This document shows positions 34,756 to 42,137 of a stretch of DNA of 64,000 bases, piece by piece. The first letter of the stretch is position 1; the number at the start of each line of letters is the position of its first letter. A program made the position numbers and the translations under genes. The notes under the pieces are model-generated. The model ran no database searches. It was not told the origin of the DNA and worked only from the letters and a program-made list of their open reading frames with translations. This DNA is from Lachnospiraceae bacterium. GTDB lineage: Bacteria; Bacillota; Clostridia; Lachnospirales; Lachnospiraceae. Location: NCBI GenBank assembly GCA_017396555.1, contig JAFQLS010000007.1, positions 1-64,000 of the forward strand, given 5' to 3'.

Positions 34756-34995
34756 ATGGAGCATTGTTCAACAGAAAATCATGGATTTAGATATACACAG
34801 ATGTACGGTAAAGCTCGAATGGAAATGAAAGTCGGGTTGACCTTTGCGTGTATGAATTTAAAGAAACTAGCGAAAATAGTACATAAAAGAAGTAATTTAG
34901 ATGGTGCTTGTTCGTCTATCTTTAAGCTTGTCGATAATTTAATGGATATACAAAGTGTAAATAAAAGAAAAGTGGCGCTTGTACTTGTGTCCTAA
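34756..34995 (+). mobile_element. 3' remnant of an IS1182-like transposase gene
   Basis: The frame includes HGFRYTQMYGKARMEMK followed by VGLTFACMNLKKLAKIV, the characteristic C-terminal end of IS1182-family DDE transposases. Only the last ~50 family residues are recognisable; the catalytic part and the left end are missing. It lies 33 bp after the truncated cas1, suggesting that an insertion and later deletion removed the rest of cas1. Confidence 0.7.
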
Positions 34996-35017
34996 CACCA
35001 CTTTGTCTACAGTCTGA

Positions 35018-35034
35018 ATCCGGCTATGCCGGAT
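35018..35034. repeat. Palindromic direct repeat, left of yefM-yoeB
   Basis: ATCCGGC-TAT-GCCGGAT, a perfect palindrome; 16 bp (AATCCGGCTATGCCGG) recur at 35656-35671 on the other side of the toxin-antitoxin pair. Confidence 0.8.
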
Positions 35035-35055
35035 AATAATAATTAAAAGAAATAA

Positions 35056-35106
35056 TTGACGTACAGAAAAATGTACGTTATAATAAAAGTACAGAAATAT
35101 GTACTT
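35056..35106 (+). promoter_or_regulatory. Promoter with two operators of the yefM-yoeB module
   Basis: TTGACG (35056-35061), 17-bp spacer, TATAAT (35079-35084). Two perfect 7-bp inverted repeats, ACGTACA-N6-TGTACGT (35059-35078) and AAGTACA-N6-TGTACTT (35087-35106), are centred 28 bp apart. This resembles the paired TGTACA operators of yefM-yoeB in other bacteria, occupied by the antitoxin complex. Confidence 0.82.
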
Positions 35107-35123
35107 AAAAAGGAGATGAGGAT

Positions 35124-35390
35124 ATGTTAGCAGTAAACTATACAAATCTACGTGATAATATGAAAAGTTATATGGATAGGATTACAGAAGATTATGAAAC
35201 TGTAATAGTAACAAGAAAAGATAACAAAAATGTTGTTATGCTATCTCAGGAATCCTATAATAATCTGATGGAAAATATTCATGTTATGGGTAACAAATCA
35301 AATTTTGATTGGTTAATGGAATCAAAAGCACAGTTGGAAAATGGAAATATATCAGTCCGTGATCTTGTTGAGGTAGATTCTGATGAATAA
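35124..35390 (+). CDS. yefM: YefM/Phd-family antitoxin
   Basis: An 88-aa Phd/YefM fold: MLAVNYTNLRDNMKSYMDRI, then VIVTRKDNKNVVMLSQESYNNLMEN, the typical DNA-binding dimer. The C-terminal ~30 residues (KAQLENGNISVRDLVEVDSDE) are the flexible toxin-neutralising part. It would sequester YoeB and repress its own operon through the two upstream TGTACA palindromes. AGGAG lies eight bases before the ATG. It overlaps the toxin gene by 8 bp. Confidence 0.93.
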   Translation: MLAVNYTNLRDNMKSYMDRITEDYETVIVTRKDNKNVVMLSQESYNNLMENIHVMGNKSNFDWLMESKAQLENGNISVRDLVEVDSDE

Positions 35391-35646
35391 GATTTTTACA
35401 AGTAATGGATGGAAGGATTATACCTATTGGCAAACAGAAGATAGAAAGACTCTAAAAAAAATAAATCAGCTAATAGAAGACATCTGCAGAAATGGAAACG
35501 AAGGAATAGGTAAGCCAGAACCTCTTACGGGAAACTTGTTAGGCTATTGGAGTAGGCGTATTAATGACAAGGATAGACTTATATATAAGATAGATGAAAG
35601 TAATGTATATATCTTAGCCTGTAGATATCATTATGGGGATAAATAA
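35383..35646 (+). CDS. yoeB: YoeB-family mRNA interferase toxin
   Basis: The 87-aa sequence contains FTSNGWKDYTYWQTEDRKTL, GKPEPLTGNLLGYWSRRINDKDRLIY and the C-terminal CRYHYGDK, all standard YoeB landmarks, including the catalytic Glu/Arg/His region. YoeB cuts mRNA at the ribosomal A site. It appears intact. Its start overlaps the antitoxin stop. The whole module sits inside a degraded islet but shows no sign of decay itself, as expected if loss is selected against by the toxin. Confidence 0.94.
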   Translation: MNKIFTSNGWKDYTYWQTEDRKTLKKINQLIEDICRNGNEGIGKPEPLTGNLLGYWSRRINDKDRLIYKIDESNVYILACRYHYGDK

Positions 35647-35656
35647 CACACATAAA

Positions 35657-35672
35657 ATCCGGCTATGCCGGT
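35657..35672. repeat. Palindromic direct repeat, right of yefM-yoeB
   Basis: ATCCGGCTATGCCGGT, 11 bp after the yoeB stop; the same palindrome as at 35018 apart from its last base. Confidence 0.8.
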
Positions 35673-35760
35673 CTATCATAAACTTGGTTTTACAGATACA
35701 GATGTGGCGCAAGTAATAAATGGCTTAAGATTTACGCGATGGTCTATAAAATGTAAATGA
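35665..35760 (+). pseudogene. C-terminal remnant of a GNAT acetyltransferase gene
   Basis: A 31-codon frame to TGA 35760 reads VYHKLGFTDTDVAQVINGLRF. The pattern F/VY-x-K-L-G-F ... Q-V-x-N-G-L/I-x-F is the usual end of many GNAT proteins. The rest of the gene is missing and the palindromic repeat sits at its left edge. The identity is tentative because of the length. Confidence 0.4.
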
Positions 35761-35879
35761 TAAATTCAGTAAATATCAATATAAATCAATACGTATCAAT
35801 ATATCCGCTTATAAAGTAATGGAAATGTTTAAGGAATTTTCAGTTTTTTTAATGTTTTTTTTTAACAGTTAATACAAAA
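35761..35879. other. AT-rich spacer, no gene seen
   Basis: The trinucleotide-rich run around 35775-35805 (ATCAATA repeated about four times) is the only visible pattern. Confidence 0.4.
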
Positions 35880-35981
35880 ATTAGGGAACTTATGATGGTG
35901 AAAAACATCAAAAAGTTCCCTAAAATTATATTGATATTTAGGGAACTTTTGGGTATGATATACAGTATAAAAGTTCCCTAA
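35880..35981 (+). promoter_or_regulatory. Two tandem hairpins with AGGGAACTT arms upstream of fic
   Basis: TTAGGGAACTT (35881-35891) pairs with AAGTTCCCTAA (35913-35923), and TTTAGGGAACTTTT (35937-35950) pairs with AAAAGTTCCCTAA (35969-35981). The four half-sites are nearly identical, and the second hairpin ends seven bases before the fic Shine-Dalgarno. They could be operators or an RNA structure controlling translation. Confidence 0.75.
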
Positions 35982-35999
35982 CGAAAAGAGGTGTTAGAA

Positions 36000-36938
36000 A
36001 TGGGTGCAAATTATTCAGAGATTCAAGAACTATTGCAGCAAAGAGCAGATATACAAGCGAGACTAAATTTAATACCATATGACGGTAATCCGGAAATTAA
36101 AGAAGTAAGTGGTACAAAGTATTTATATATCAGGAAAAGAGTAGCAGGTAAATTAACATCTACGTATGTTGATGTTTATTCGGATGAGTTATATCAGATA
36201 CTTTTACGTAATGCAAAAGAGAGAAAAGATTTAAATAAAAACATTCGTAAAATAAATAAAGATTTGGTATCTCTTGGTTATGAGGACAAGGAACTTTCAG
36301 CAAGAGTGATGCAAAATTTAGATTTTGTAAGAGCAAATATGAAAGCAAATATTTATGACCAAGCAGTTTTAGAAGGTGTCGCAACATCATTTCCACAGAC
36401 AAAAGATATTATTGAAAACGGACAGGTTCATGGAGTGTCTGCAACAGATGTGCAAAAGATTCTTAATCTGAAACATGCATGGGAATTTATTCTTGATAGA
36501 GATGTAATACAAAGTGAAAGTAACTATCATATGTTATGCCATATTGCTAAATTGGTAAACGAGGGTTTCTTTTATGATGGTGGACGTATCAGAGGCATCC
36601 CGGTACAGATAGGCGGAACAAGTTATGTTCCACCGCTTCCAATTGAGACGGTGGTTATCGAGCGAATTGATGAAATAAGAAATCAAGAAAAAGAGCCGAT
36701 AGATATAGCAATCGAACTTTGTATGTATTGTATGAAGACACAGGTTTTTAAGGACGGTAATAAGAGAGCATCCGTGATATTTGCAAATCATTATCTGATA
36801 GCAAAGGGAAATGGTTTCTTAGTAATACCGGAGAAAGAAGTGCTGGAGTTTAAGAAACTGTTGATAGAGTATTATGAGGGTGCACCATTAGAGGTTATAG
36901 GTACATTCTTACGTAATAAATGTTGGAAAAATTTTTAA
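36000..36938 (+). CDS. Fic family protein with Gln in place of the catalytic His
   Basis: Fic proteins usually transfer AMP from ATP to target proteins. The core motif here is QVFKDGNKRAS (near residue 245) against the canonical HPFxDGN(G/K)R, so the catalytic His is Gln while the phosphate-binding DGNKR is kept. An N-terminal helix AVLEGVATSF resembles the inhibitory (S/T)xxxE(G/N) motif with its Ser replaced. ATG 36000 has GAGG eight bases upstream and is preferred to the GTG at 35991, giving 312 aa. I have the impression that Gln occurs here in some related Fic proteins, but this needs an alignment. It stands alone behind two hairpins inside the islet. Confidence 0.85.
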   Translation: MGANYSEIQELLQQRADIQARLNLIPYDGNPEIKEVSGTKYLYIRKRVAGKLTSTYVDVYSDELYQILLRNAKERKDLNKNIRKINKDLVSLGYEDKELSARVMQNLDFVRANMKANIYDQAVLEGVATSFPQTKDIIENGQVHGVSATDVQKILNLKHAWEFILDRDVIQSESNYHMLCHIAKLVNEGFFYDGGRIRGIPVQIGGTSYVPPLPIETVVIERIDEIRNQEKEPIDIAIELCMYCMKTQVFKDGNKRASVIFANHYLIAKGNGFLVIPEKEVLEFKKLLIEYYEGAPLEVIGTFLRNKCWKNF

Positions 36939-36987
36939 CTTTAATTGAAAAAGTTATTTATATCTATGCAAAAAAGAGATAATTTCT

Positions 36988-37035
36988 AGATAATATTTAA
37001 GTGTTATGAATCGTATCGTATATGTGCCGCATCGT
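36988..37035 (+). repeat. Right 48-bp direct repeat of the islet
   Basis: Second copy of the repeat at 34159-34206, with three mismatches. Similarity extends six bases further left (ATTTC(c/t)AGATAAT), that is, into sequence corresponding to the last codons of thrS. Confidence 0.85.
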
Positions 37036-37102
37036 TTCTTTAATGATTTTATGTCATCTGATATTTTTGAATTATTGAAAAGTAAAATTAGGAGGACATA
37101 AA

Positions 37103-37762
37103 ATGAAAAAAAGAAGAAAAAGTTTGTTATTTATTGGTGGAGTGATAATTGTTGCATTTGCCATTTGGACAATATTGGTTCAAGTGGTAGATGTGCAACC
37201 CATAGGACAAAATGGTACGAATATAGGATTTGCTACATTTAATAGTTGGTTTCACAAGCTCATAGGAGTACATTTGAAATTGTACATTATAACAGATTGG
37301 CTTGGGCTTGTTCCGATATTTGTATGTGTGATATTTGCAGGTATAGGACTAACTCAGTTAATTACGAGAAAAAGTCTGTTTAAAGTGGATTATGATATTT
37401 TGATTTTAGGTGTGTATTATTTAATAGTTATAACTTGCTATGTCGTTTTTGAAATGTATCCCATCAATTACAGACCACTGCTTATAGAGGGAGTACTTGA
37501 AGCTTCATATCCGTCTTCAACGACATTACTTGTATTAAGCGTTATGCCAACTTTAAATTTTGAAGTAAAGAGAAGAATAGATAGTATTTTATTAGAGAAG
37601 ATAATCTGCGCTATTACAAATGCTTTTTCTGCATTTATGGTAGTGGGCAGATTATTTTCAGGTGTACATTGGTTTACAGATATTGTGGGTTCTGTTATTC
37701 TTAGTGTAGGCCTGTTTTGTGTTTATAAAGCTATTATTTATTTATATTATAAAGAAAATTAA
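37103..37762 (+). CDS. PAP2-family membrane phosphatase
   Basis: About six membrane helices with the three-part acid-phosphatase signature: NYRP (motif 1), YPSSTT (motif 2, PSGH in most relatives, here PSST) and GRLFSGVHWFTDIVG (motif 3 with the His and Asp). Such enzymes dephosphorylate lipid or isoprenoid phosphates at the outer membrane face. Loss of the motif 2 His may affect catalysis. AGGAGG precedes the ATG; an HTH gene begins 14 bp later. Confidence 0.85.
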   Translation: MKKRRKSLLFIGGVIIVAFAIWTILVQVVDVQPIGQNGTNIGFATFNSWFHKLIGVHLKLYIITDWLGLVPIFVCVIFAGIGLTQLITRKSLFKVDYDILILGVYYLIVITCYVVFEMYPINYRPLLIEGVLEASYPSSTTLLVLSVMPTLNFEVKRRIDSILLEKIICAITNAFSAFMVVGRLFSGVHWFTDIVGSVILSVGLFCVYKAIIYLYYKEN

Positions 37763-37776
37763 GTTGGAGATATTAT

Positions 37777-38397
37777 ATGGAATTTAATGAAAAGCTTCAG
37801 GAATTAAGAAAGTTAAAAGGTCTTACACAGGAAGAATTGGCAAAGGAGTTGTATGTGTCTAGAACTGCTATATCAAAATGGGAATCAGGAAGAGGATATC
37901 CTAACATAGATTCATTAAAGGCTATAGCGAACTATTTTGAGGTGACAATTGATGATTTGCTATCAGGAGAAAAAATAATTTCTATTGCTGAAAAAGAGAA
38001 CAAATCGAATATTAGAAATATATGCAATTTGTTATTTGGAATTATGGATGTTATGTCTTTTTTATTAATCATTTTGCCACTTTATCCAAATGAGGTTGGT
38101 GAATATATTTATTCTGTTAATTTATTTAGTTACACACAGATAAATTCAGTTAATTATGTGATATATTGGATTGTATTTGTTTCTTTGATTTTAAATGGTA
38201 TAATAAAGATTATATTTACAGAATTTGGTTACGAAAAAGGCAATAAAATTGCAACAAGCATTTCTATGATAATTAGTATTTTGCTGGTGCTATTTTTAGC
38301 TATGACAAGAGAAGCGTATGCGATAATAATTGCATTTTTATTGTTTGTAATAAAAGGTGTATTGTATTCTAAATGTAAAACTTTGGGAGGAAGGTAA
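37777..38397 (+). CDS. XRE-family HTH protein with membrane domain
   Basis: Residues 1-65 form a Cro/C1-type helix-turn-helix (LTQEELAKELYVSRTAISKWESGRGYPNIDSLKAIANYF). After a short linker the rest (about 85-200) contains four hydrophobic segments, so the regulator is membrane-tethered. It starts 14 bp after the PAP2 gene and ends 2 bp before the NUDIX gene, so it probably belongs to the same transcript and may regulate it. The signal is unknown. Confidence 0.85.
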   Translation: MEFNEKLQELRKLKGLTQEELAKELYVSRTAISKWESGRGYPNIDSLKAIANYFEVTIDDLLSGEKIISIAEKENKSNIRNICNLLFGIMDVMSFLLIILPLYPNEVGEYIYSVNLFSYTQINSVNYVIYWIVFVSLILNGIIKIIFTEFGYEKGNKIATSISMIISILLVLFLAMTREAYAIIIAFLLFVIKGVLYSKCKTLGGR

Positions 38398-38399
38398 TT

Positions 38400-38888
38400 A
38401 TGAATAACGATTGTGGATTTGCAAAAGAAAATAACTGGTTTAGATATCGTACAGGTGGATTTTTGATTCGTGATAATAAGATGTTATTTGTTAAAAGTTC
38501 TATCGGTGATTATTATTATATGATTGGCGGTGGTGTTCATATGGGTGAAGCATCTGATAAATGTATTGAGCGAGAAGTTTTGGAAGAAACAGGCCTTAAT
38601 ACCCGGGTTAAACATCTGGCAGTTGTATGTGAAAATTTCTTTAAAGGTAAAGGTGGAGTGATTGCTGGTCTGGATTGTCATACCATAGAATTTTACTATT
38701 ATATGACAATTCTTGATGAGGATTTAAGTATGTGTAAACAAGTGACAGATGATGGTGAAGAACTTGTATGGGTACCAATTGAGGATATTCCTAATAGCAA
38801 AATTAAGCCGGAACTTATTAAGGAAAATATTGATAAGATTATCGATGGAAGTCAGACTTTGCATATTATTGAAGAAAGAGACAGATAA
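38400..38888 (+). CDS. NUDIX hydrolase
   Basis: The complete NUDIX box is GGGVHMGEASDKCIEREVLEETGL-like around residues 41-64 (G-x5-E-x7-R-E-V-L-E-E-T-G), which binds Mg2+ and hydrolyses a nucleoside diphosphate linked to another group. The 162-aa chain is otherwise generic. GGGAGGAAGG lies before the ATG. It opens a series of five compact genes for small-molecule enzymes (38400-41935). Confidence 0.9.
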   Translation: MNNDCGFAKENNWFRYRTGGFLIRDNKMLFVKSSIGDYYYMIGGGVHMGEASDKCIEREVLEETGLNTRVKHLAVVCENFFKGKGGVIAGLDCHTIEFYYYMTILDEDLSMCKQVTDDGEELVWVPIEDIPNSKIKPELIKENIDKIIDGSQTLHIIEERDR

Positions 38889-38890
38889 AA

Positions 38891-39526
38891 ATGAAACGAT
38901 TTGAGAATGTATATTTTATAAACGGAACAGCATATGCAGGTAAATCAACTATGGTAAAGCTGTTGGCAAAAAAGTATAACGGAATTGTCTGTGAAGAAAA
39001 TTATCATGATGCTAAATTGCAAGAGCTTGATAGTAATGAATTTCCTGGACTTACCTACACAAGAGATTTAGTAGATTGGAGAGATTTCATTAGAAGAACA
39101 CCTGATGAGTATGAGGAATGGATTAAGGTAGTTACAAAGGAATGTGCTATTCTGGAGTTACAGATATTAGAAGAATTGAAAGAACAGAGAAGACCAATAT
39201 TTGTTGATACCAATATTCCTGTTGAGGTTTTGAAGGAAATATCAGATAAAGAGCATGTGTTAATTATGCTTGCTGAACCAGAAATATCGGTAAATAGATT
39301 TTTTGAGCGTCCTGATAAGGAAAAGCAATTTCTATATAGGCTATTGCTAGAGGAAGAAAATCCGGAAACTGCACTGGAAAACTTTAGAAAATGCCTGATG
39401 CGAGTTAATTCTAAGGAAATAAATGACAGGTTTTCGAATGCTGGATTTAATGTGATTAAAAGAGACGAAGCAAGAACTATTGAAGAAACTTTAGAATTGG
39501 TGGAAAAAGCATTTGGATTAAAGTAA
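38891..39526 (+). CDS. P-loop kinase-like protein
   Basis: Walker A is GTAYAGKST (residues ~12-20) in an N-terminal YFINGTAYAGKSTMVKLL. RRPIFVDTNIP (near 95) is the likely Walker B strand, and a lid region follows (FFERPDKEKQFLYRLLLEEEN). The 211-aa size and order fit small AAA/shikimate-kinase-like proteins of Firmicutes that have no assigned substrate. The start is 2 bp after the NUDIX stop, indicating coupling. Confidence 0.75.
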   Translation: MKRFENVYFINGTAYAGKSTMVKLLAKKYNGIVCEENYHDAKLQELDSNEFPGLTYTRDLVDWRDFIRRTPDEYEEWIKVVTKECAILELQILEELKEQRRPIFVDTNIPVEVLKEISDKEHVLIMLAEPEISVNRFFERPDKEKQFLYRLLLEEENPETALENFRKCLMRVNSKEINDRFSNAGFNVIKRDEARTIEETLELVEKAFGLK

Positions 39527-39555
39527 TTATAAGAAAAATAGAACGGGAGAAAGTT

Positions 39556-40158
39556 ATGGCAAATTTGATTGTAGTGTGTGGTCCTCAGGCTGTTGGAAAA
39601 ATGACAGTAGCAGAAAGTCTGAGAGATAAACTAAAATATAATATGATGATGAATCATGACAGTATAGAAATGTCTGATAAAATATTTGGGTTTGGGACTC
39701 CGGCTCAGAGGGAATTCAATTCTATATTTAGAGAAAAAGCATTTGATTTGGCTGTTAAGCATAATGTGGATTTGATATTTACATATGTATGTGCATTTGA
39801 AGTTCAAGAGGAAAGAGAATATTTGCTTAATTTAGAAAAAATGTTTAAGTCAAATGGAGGAGAATTCTATTTTGTAGAGTTGAGTGCTGATTTGGAAACA
39901 AGACTTGAAAGAAATGAAACTCCACATAGAATGGAGCGTAAACCATCAAAAAGGGATGTTGTATGGAGTAAATCTAATCTCTTGAAAGACGCCCAAAATC
40001 ATAGACTAAATTCAGAGGATGGGGAGATATTGTTCAAAAATCATATGAAGATAGATAATACAAATTTATCTCCTGATGAGGTGGCAGATATGGTTATTGA
40101 AGGATTTGAATTGGTTGCTAATGAGAAAGAAGAAAAGGAATATCGATTTGGTGTGTGA
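39556..40158 (+). CDS. P-loop kinase-like protein (shikimate kinase-like)
   Basis: Walker A is GPQAVGKMT (residues ~8-16). DLIFTYVCAFE (near 75) follows as the second strand, and RLERNETPHRMERKPSKRDV resembles the arginine-rich lid of chloramphenicol/gluconate kinase-type enzymes. The 200-aa product is a small cytoplasmic kinase candidate. GGGAG precedes the ATG. It is not a duplicate of the preceding gene beyond the fold, but both kinases sit in the same probable operon. Confidence 0.75.
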   Translation: MANLIVVCGPQAVGKMTVAESLRDKLKYNMMMNHDSIEMSDKIFGFGTPAQREFNSIFREKAFDLAVKHNVDLIFTYVCAFEVQEEREYLLNLEKMFKSNGGEFYFVELSADLETRLERNETPHRMERKPSKRDVVWSKSNLLKDAQNHRLNSEDGEILFKNHMKIDNTNLSPDEVADMVIEGFELVANEKEEKEYRFGV

Positions 40159-40198
40159 GGCTAAGATTATAGAGGAAAATAGAGGTGAAATATACTAT

Positions 40199-40816
40199 AT
40201 GGAAAGCAACCAACAACAGTTTATTGAATATGTAAAAGGATTTGCAAAAGAAAACAAAAGTCATATATGGTTAAGTGGTTCCTTTTTGAATGGAACCGCT
40301 ACCATATTTTCTGATGTAGATATAAGTGTCTTTTGTAATATCGAAAATTTGAATAAATTGATTTATGGTTACGGAAATCCTGTGTATATATCATTTACAC
40401 ATAAGCCATTAGGTATACTTATTGTTATTTATGAAAATGGAGTAGCTGTAGATTTGGAGATAGTGGAAAAAGTAGATGTTACAGCTGGTGATTTTTTCCA
40501 TTGTGATGATATTAAACTATATGATTACACCAGAAACGAAAATATATGTAAACAAATTTCTTTAAGAGATGATATGCACTATCAAATATCACGTTTGCTA
40601 CATCGTAGTTTGATTAAGTTTTTGTCAGGAAAGCATGATATAGGAGTAAGTATTGCAAATGAGGTGTCTGAACTTATTAAAAGTAACCTTGTTATTGATA
40701 AAACAAGTTATAAAAAAGGAATTAATGAGCTCGTGAAAGTTTTTAATGAACAGTACCAATTACCATTAGAGTATTTTGAAATTTTGTGTGAATTGATAGA
40801 TAAGTTGGATAGTTGA
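40199..40816 (+). CDS. Nucleotidyltransferase-fold protein
   Basis: WLSGSFLNGTATIFSDVDISVF (residues ~21-42) has the G-S and D-x-D motif of pol-beta/MNT nucleotidyltransferases; the third acidic residue is probably in AVDLEIVEKVD. The C-terminal half is helical. The frame is open back to 40076, inside the previous gene, but ATG 40199 has GAGGTGAAA upstream and gives a 205-aa protein that starts at the fold. AAD-type antibiotic adenylyltransferases share the fold; the substrate is not known. Confidence 0.78.
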   Translation: MESNQQQFIEYVKGFAKENKSHIWLSGSFLNGTATIFSDVDISVFCNIENLNKLIYGYGNPVYISFTHKPLGILIVIYENGVAVDLEIVEKVDVTAGDFFHCDDIKLYDYTRNENICKQISLRDDMHYQISRLLHRSLIKFLSGKHDIGVSIANEVSELIKSNLVIDKTSYKKGINELVKVFNEQYQLPLEYFEILCELIDKLDS

Positions 40817-40828
40817 AAGGAGTACCAA

Positions 40829-41935
40829 ATGATTGGAAGCAAGGTAACAGTAAAAATTGATAGACCGCTGGGAAGTTATCATCCTAAACATAAAGATATA
40901 TATTATCCTATAAATTACGGATACATAGAAGGCATTATGGCTCCGGATGGAGAAGAACAGGATGCGTACATTTTAGGTGTTGATGAGCCGGTTGAGGAAT
41001 TTATTGGAGTCGTTATTGCGATTATACATAGATATGATGATGTTGAAGAAAAGTGGGTTGTTGCACCTGAAAATGTTATTTTTTCTAAAGAAGAAATAGA
41101 GCAACAGGTACATTTTCAAGAACAATATTTTAAATCGGAAATAAGAATGTTACAGGTGCCATCGAAAATAAAATCATGGATTACTAACAAGCCATATACC
41201 GTGGATGATGTGGGAATGTCAGGCAATCAGGTGTTGATTTTTGATGACATGGTTTTGAAAATAGAGGATGATTCAGTATCTGTAAGAAAACAGCTAGAAA
41301 TAATGCGATGGCTTGAAGGAAAAATTTCGGTTCCACGAGTGTTTGAATATGAAGAGGAAAATGGTAAATGCTATTTGCTTATGTCAAGAATAGGCGGAAA
41401 AATGTCCTGTGATGAGTATTATTTGGAAAATTCAGATATACTTTTAAAAGCGTTAGCCGATGGACTTAAAATGTTATGGAAAGTAGATGTTAGCCAGTGT
41501 CCGGTGATGCGAGATTTGGATGTGGTGTTAAAAGAAGCACTTTTTAACGTGGATAATAATTTGGTTGATATAGATAATGTAGAGCCTGAGACTTTTGGGG
41601 AAAATGGTTTTGAAAGTCCAAGACATTTATTAGAATGGCTTGAGAGCAATCGTCCGATATTTGAACCAGTGTTTTCGCATGGAGATTATTGCTTGCCAAA
41701 TATTTTTTTGGAAGATGGACGGATAAATGGATTCATAGATTTAGGAAGAGCTGGGGTTGGAGATAAATGGAATGATATAGCGCTTTGTTATAGAAGCATT
41801 AGGGATAATTTTTCCGGAAGGTATGGAGGAAAAAAATACGAGAATTTTAATCCGGATAAGTTGTTTGAGGCGTTAGGGATTGAACCTGATTGGGAGAAGA
41901 TAAGGTATTATTTGTTGGTGGATGAATTGTTTTAG
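40829..41935 (+). CDS. Fusion of small inorganic pyrophosphatase-like domain and APH(3')-type phosphotransferase
   Basis: Residues ~1-112 match the short pyrophosphatase-like proteins of Clostridia (VDRPLGSYHPKHKDIYYPIN, APDGEEQDAYILGVDEP, DDVEEKWVVAPEN). From about residue 115 the sequence follows aminoglycoside 3'-phosphotransferases: MSGNQVLIFDDMVLKIE, LEIMRWLEGKISVPRVF, the catalytic loop FSHGDYCLPNIF, the metal-binding INGFIDLGRAGVGDKWNDIAL, and the C-terminal EPDWEKIRYYLLVDELF. All kinase motifs are intact. It looks like one uninterrupted frame with GAAAGGAG before the ATG and 12 bp after the preceding gene. Resistance activity is likely by homology, but the substrate could be another aminocyclitol or sugar. 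Confidence 0.9.
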   Translation: MIGSKVTVKIDRPLGSYHPKHKDIYYPINYGYIEGIMAPDGEEQDAYILGVDEPVEEFIGVVIAIIHRYDDVEEKWVVAPENVIFSKEEIEQQVHFQEQYFKSEIRMLQVPSKIKSWITNKPYTVDDVGMSGNQVLIFDDMVLKIEDDSVSVRKQLEIMRWLEGKISVPRVFEYEEENGKCYLLMSRIGGKMSCDEYYLENSDILLKALADGLKMLWKVDVSQCPVMRDLDVVLKEALFNVDNNLVDIDNVEPETFGENGFESPRHLLEWLESNRPIFEPVFSHGDYCLPNIFLEDGRINGFIDLGRAGVGDKWNDIALCYRSIRDNFSGRYGGKKYENFNPDKLFEALGIEPDWEKIRYYLLVDELF

Positions 41936-41966
41936 AAATCGAAAATAGAGTGTAATACATACATTT

Positions 41967-41994
41967 AGGAGACTCGTAGGGGTCTCCTGTTTTA
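41967..41994 (+). terminator. Terminator after the small-molecule enzyme cluster
   Basis: AGGAGAC pairs with GTCTCCT, then GTTTT. The sequence GGAGACTCGTAGGGG is close to the terminators at 27416 and 45480. Confidence 0.75.
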
Positions 41995-42003
41995 ATATGA
42001 TTT

Positions 42004-42058
42004 TTTACATGAATTTTACAACAGTTTGATTATTGATTTTACAAAAAAAAGATAGAAT
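42004..42058 (+). promoter_or_regulatory. Probable PhoP box and promoter of pstSCAB
   Basis: TTTACA at 42004-42009 and 42015-42020 are 11 bp apart, the spacing of PhoP direct repeats; a third TTTACA is at 42038-42043. A likely -10 TAGAAT follows at 42053-42058. Induction under phosphate starvation is expected. Confidence 0.65.
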
Positions 42059-42137
42059 GCAATTGTAGTTAGAAATTATCAATAGGGAAAATTTGTCGAA
42101 GGAGTCAGTAGTGTGAAGCCTCGGAATGGAGATTAGT

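Noticed and set aside
35880..35981. CRISPR array next to the cas1 fragment
   Set aside because: The four AGGGAACTT arms are inverted pairs with unequal spacing, not direct repeats with spacers.
34159..37035. 48-bp repeats as CRISPR repeats
   Set aside because: There are only two copies, 2.8 kb apart, with genes between them.
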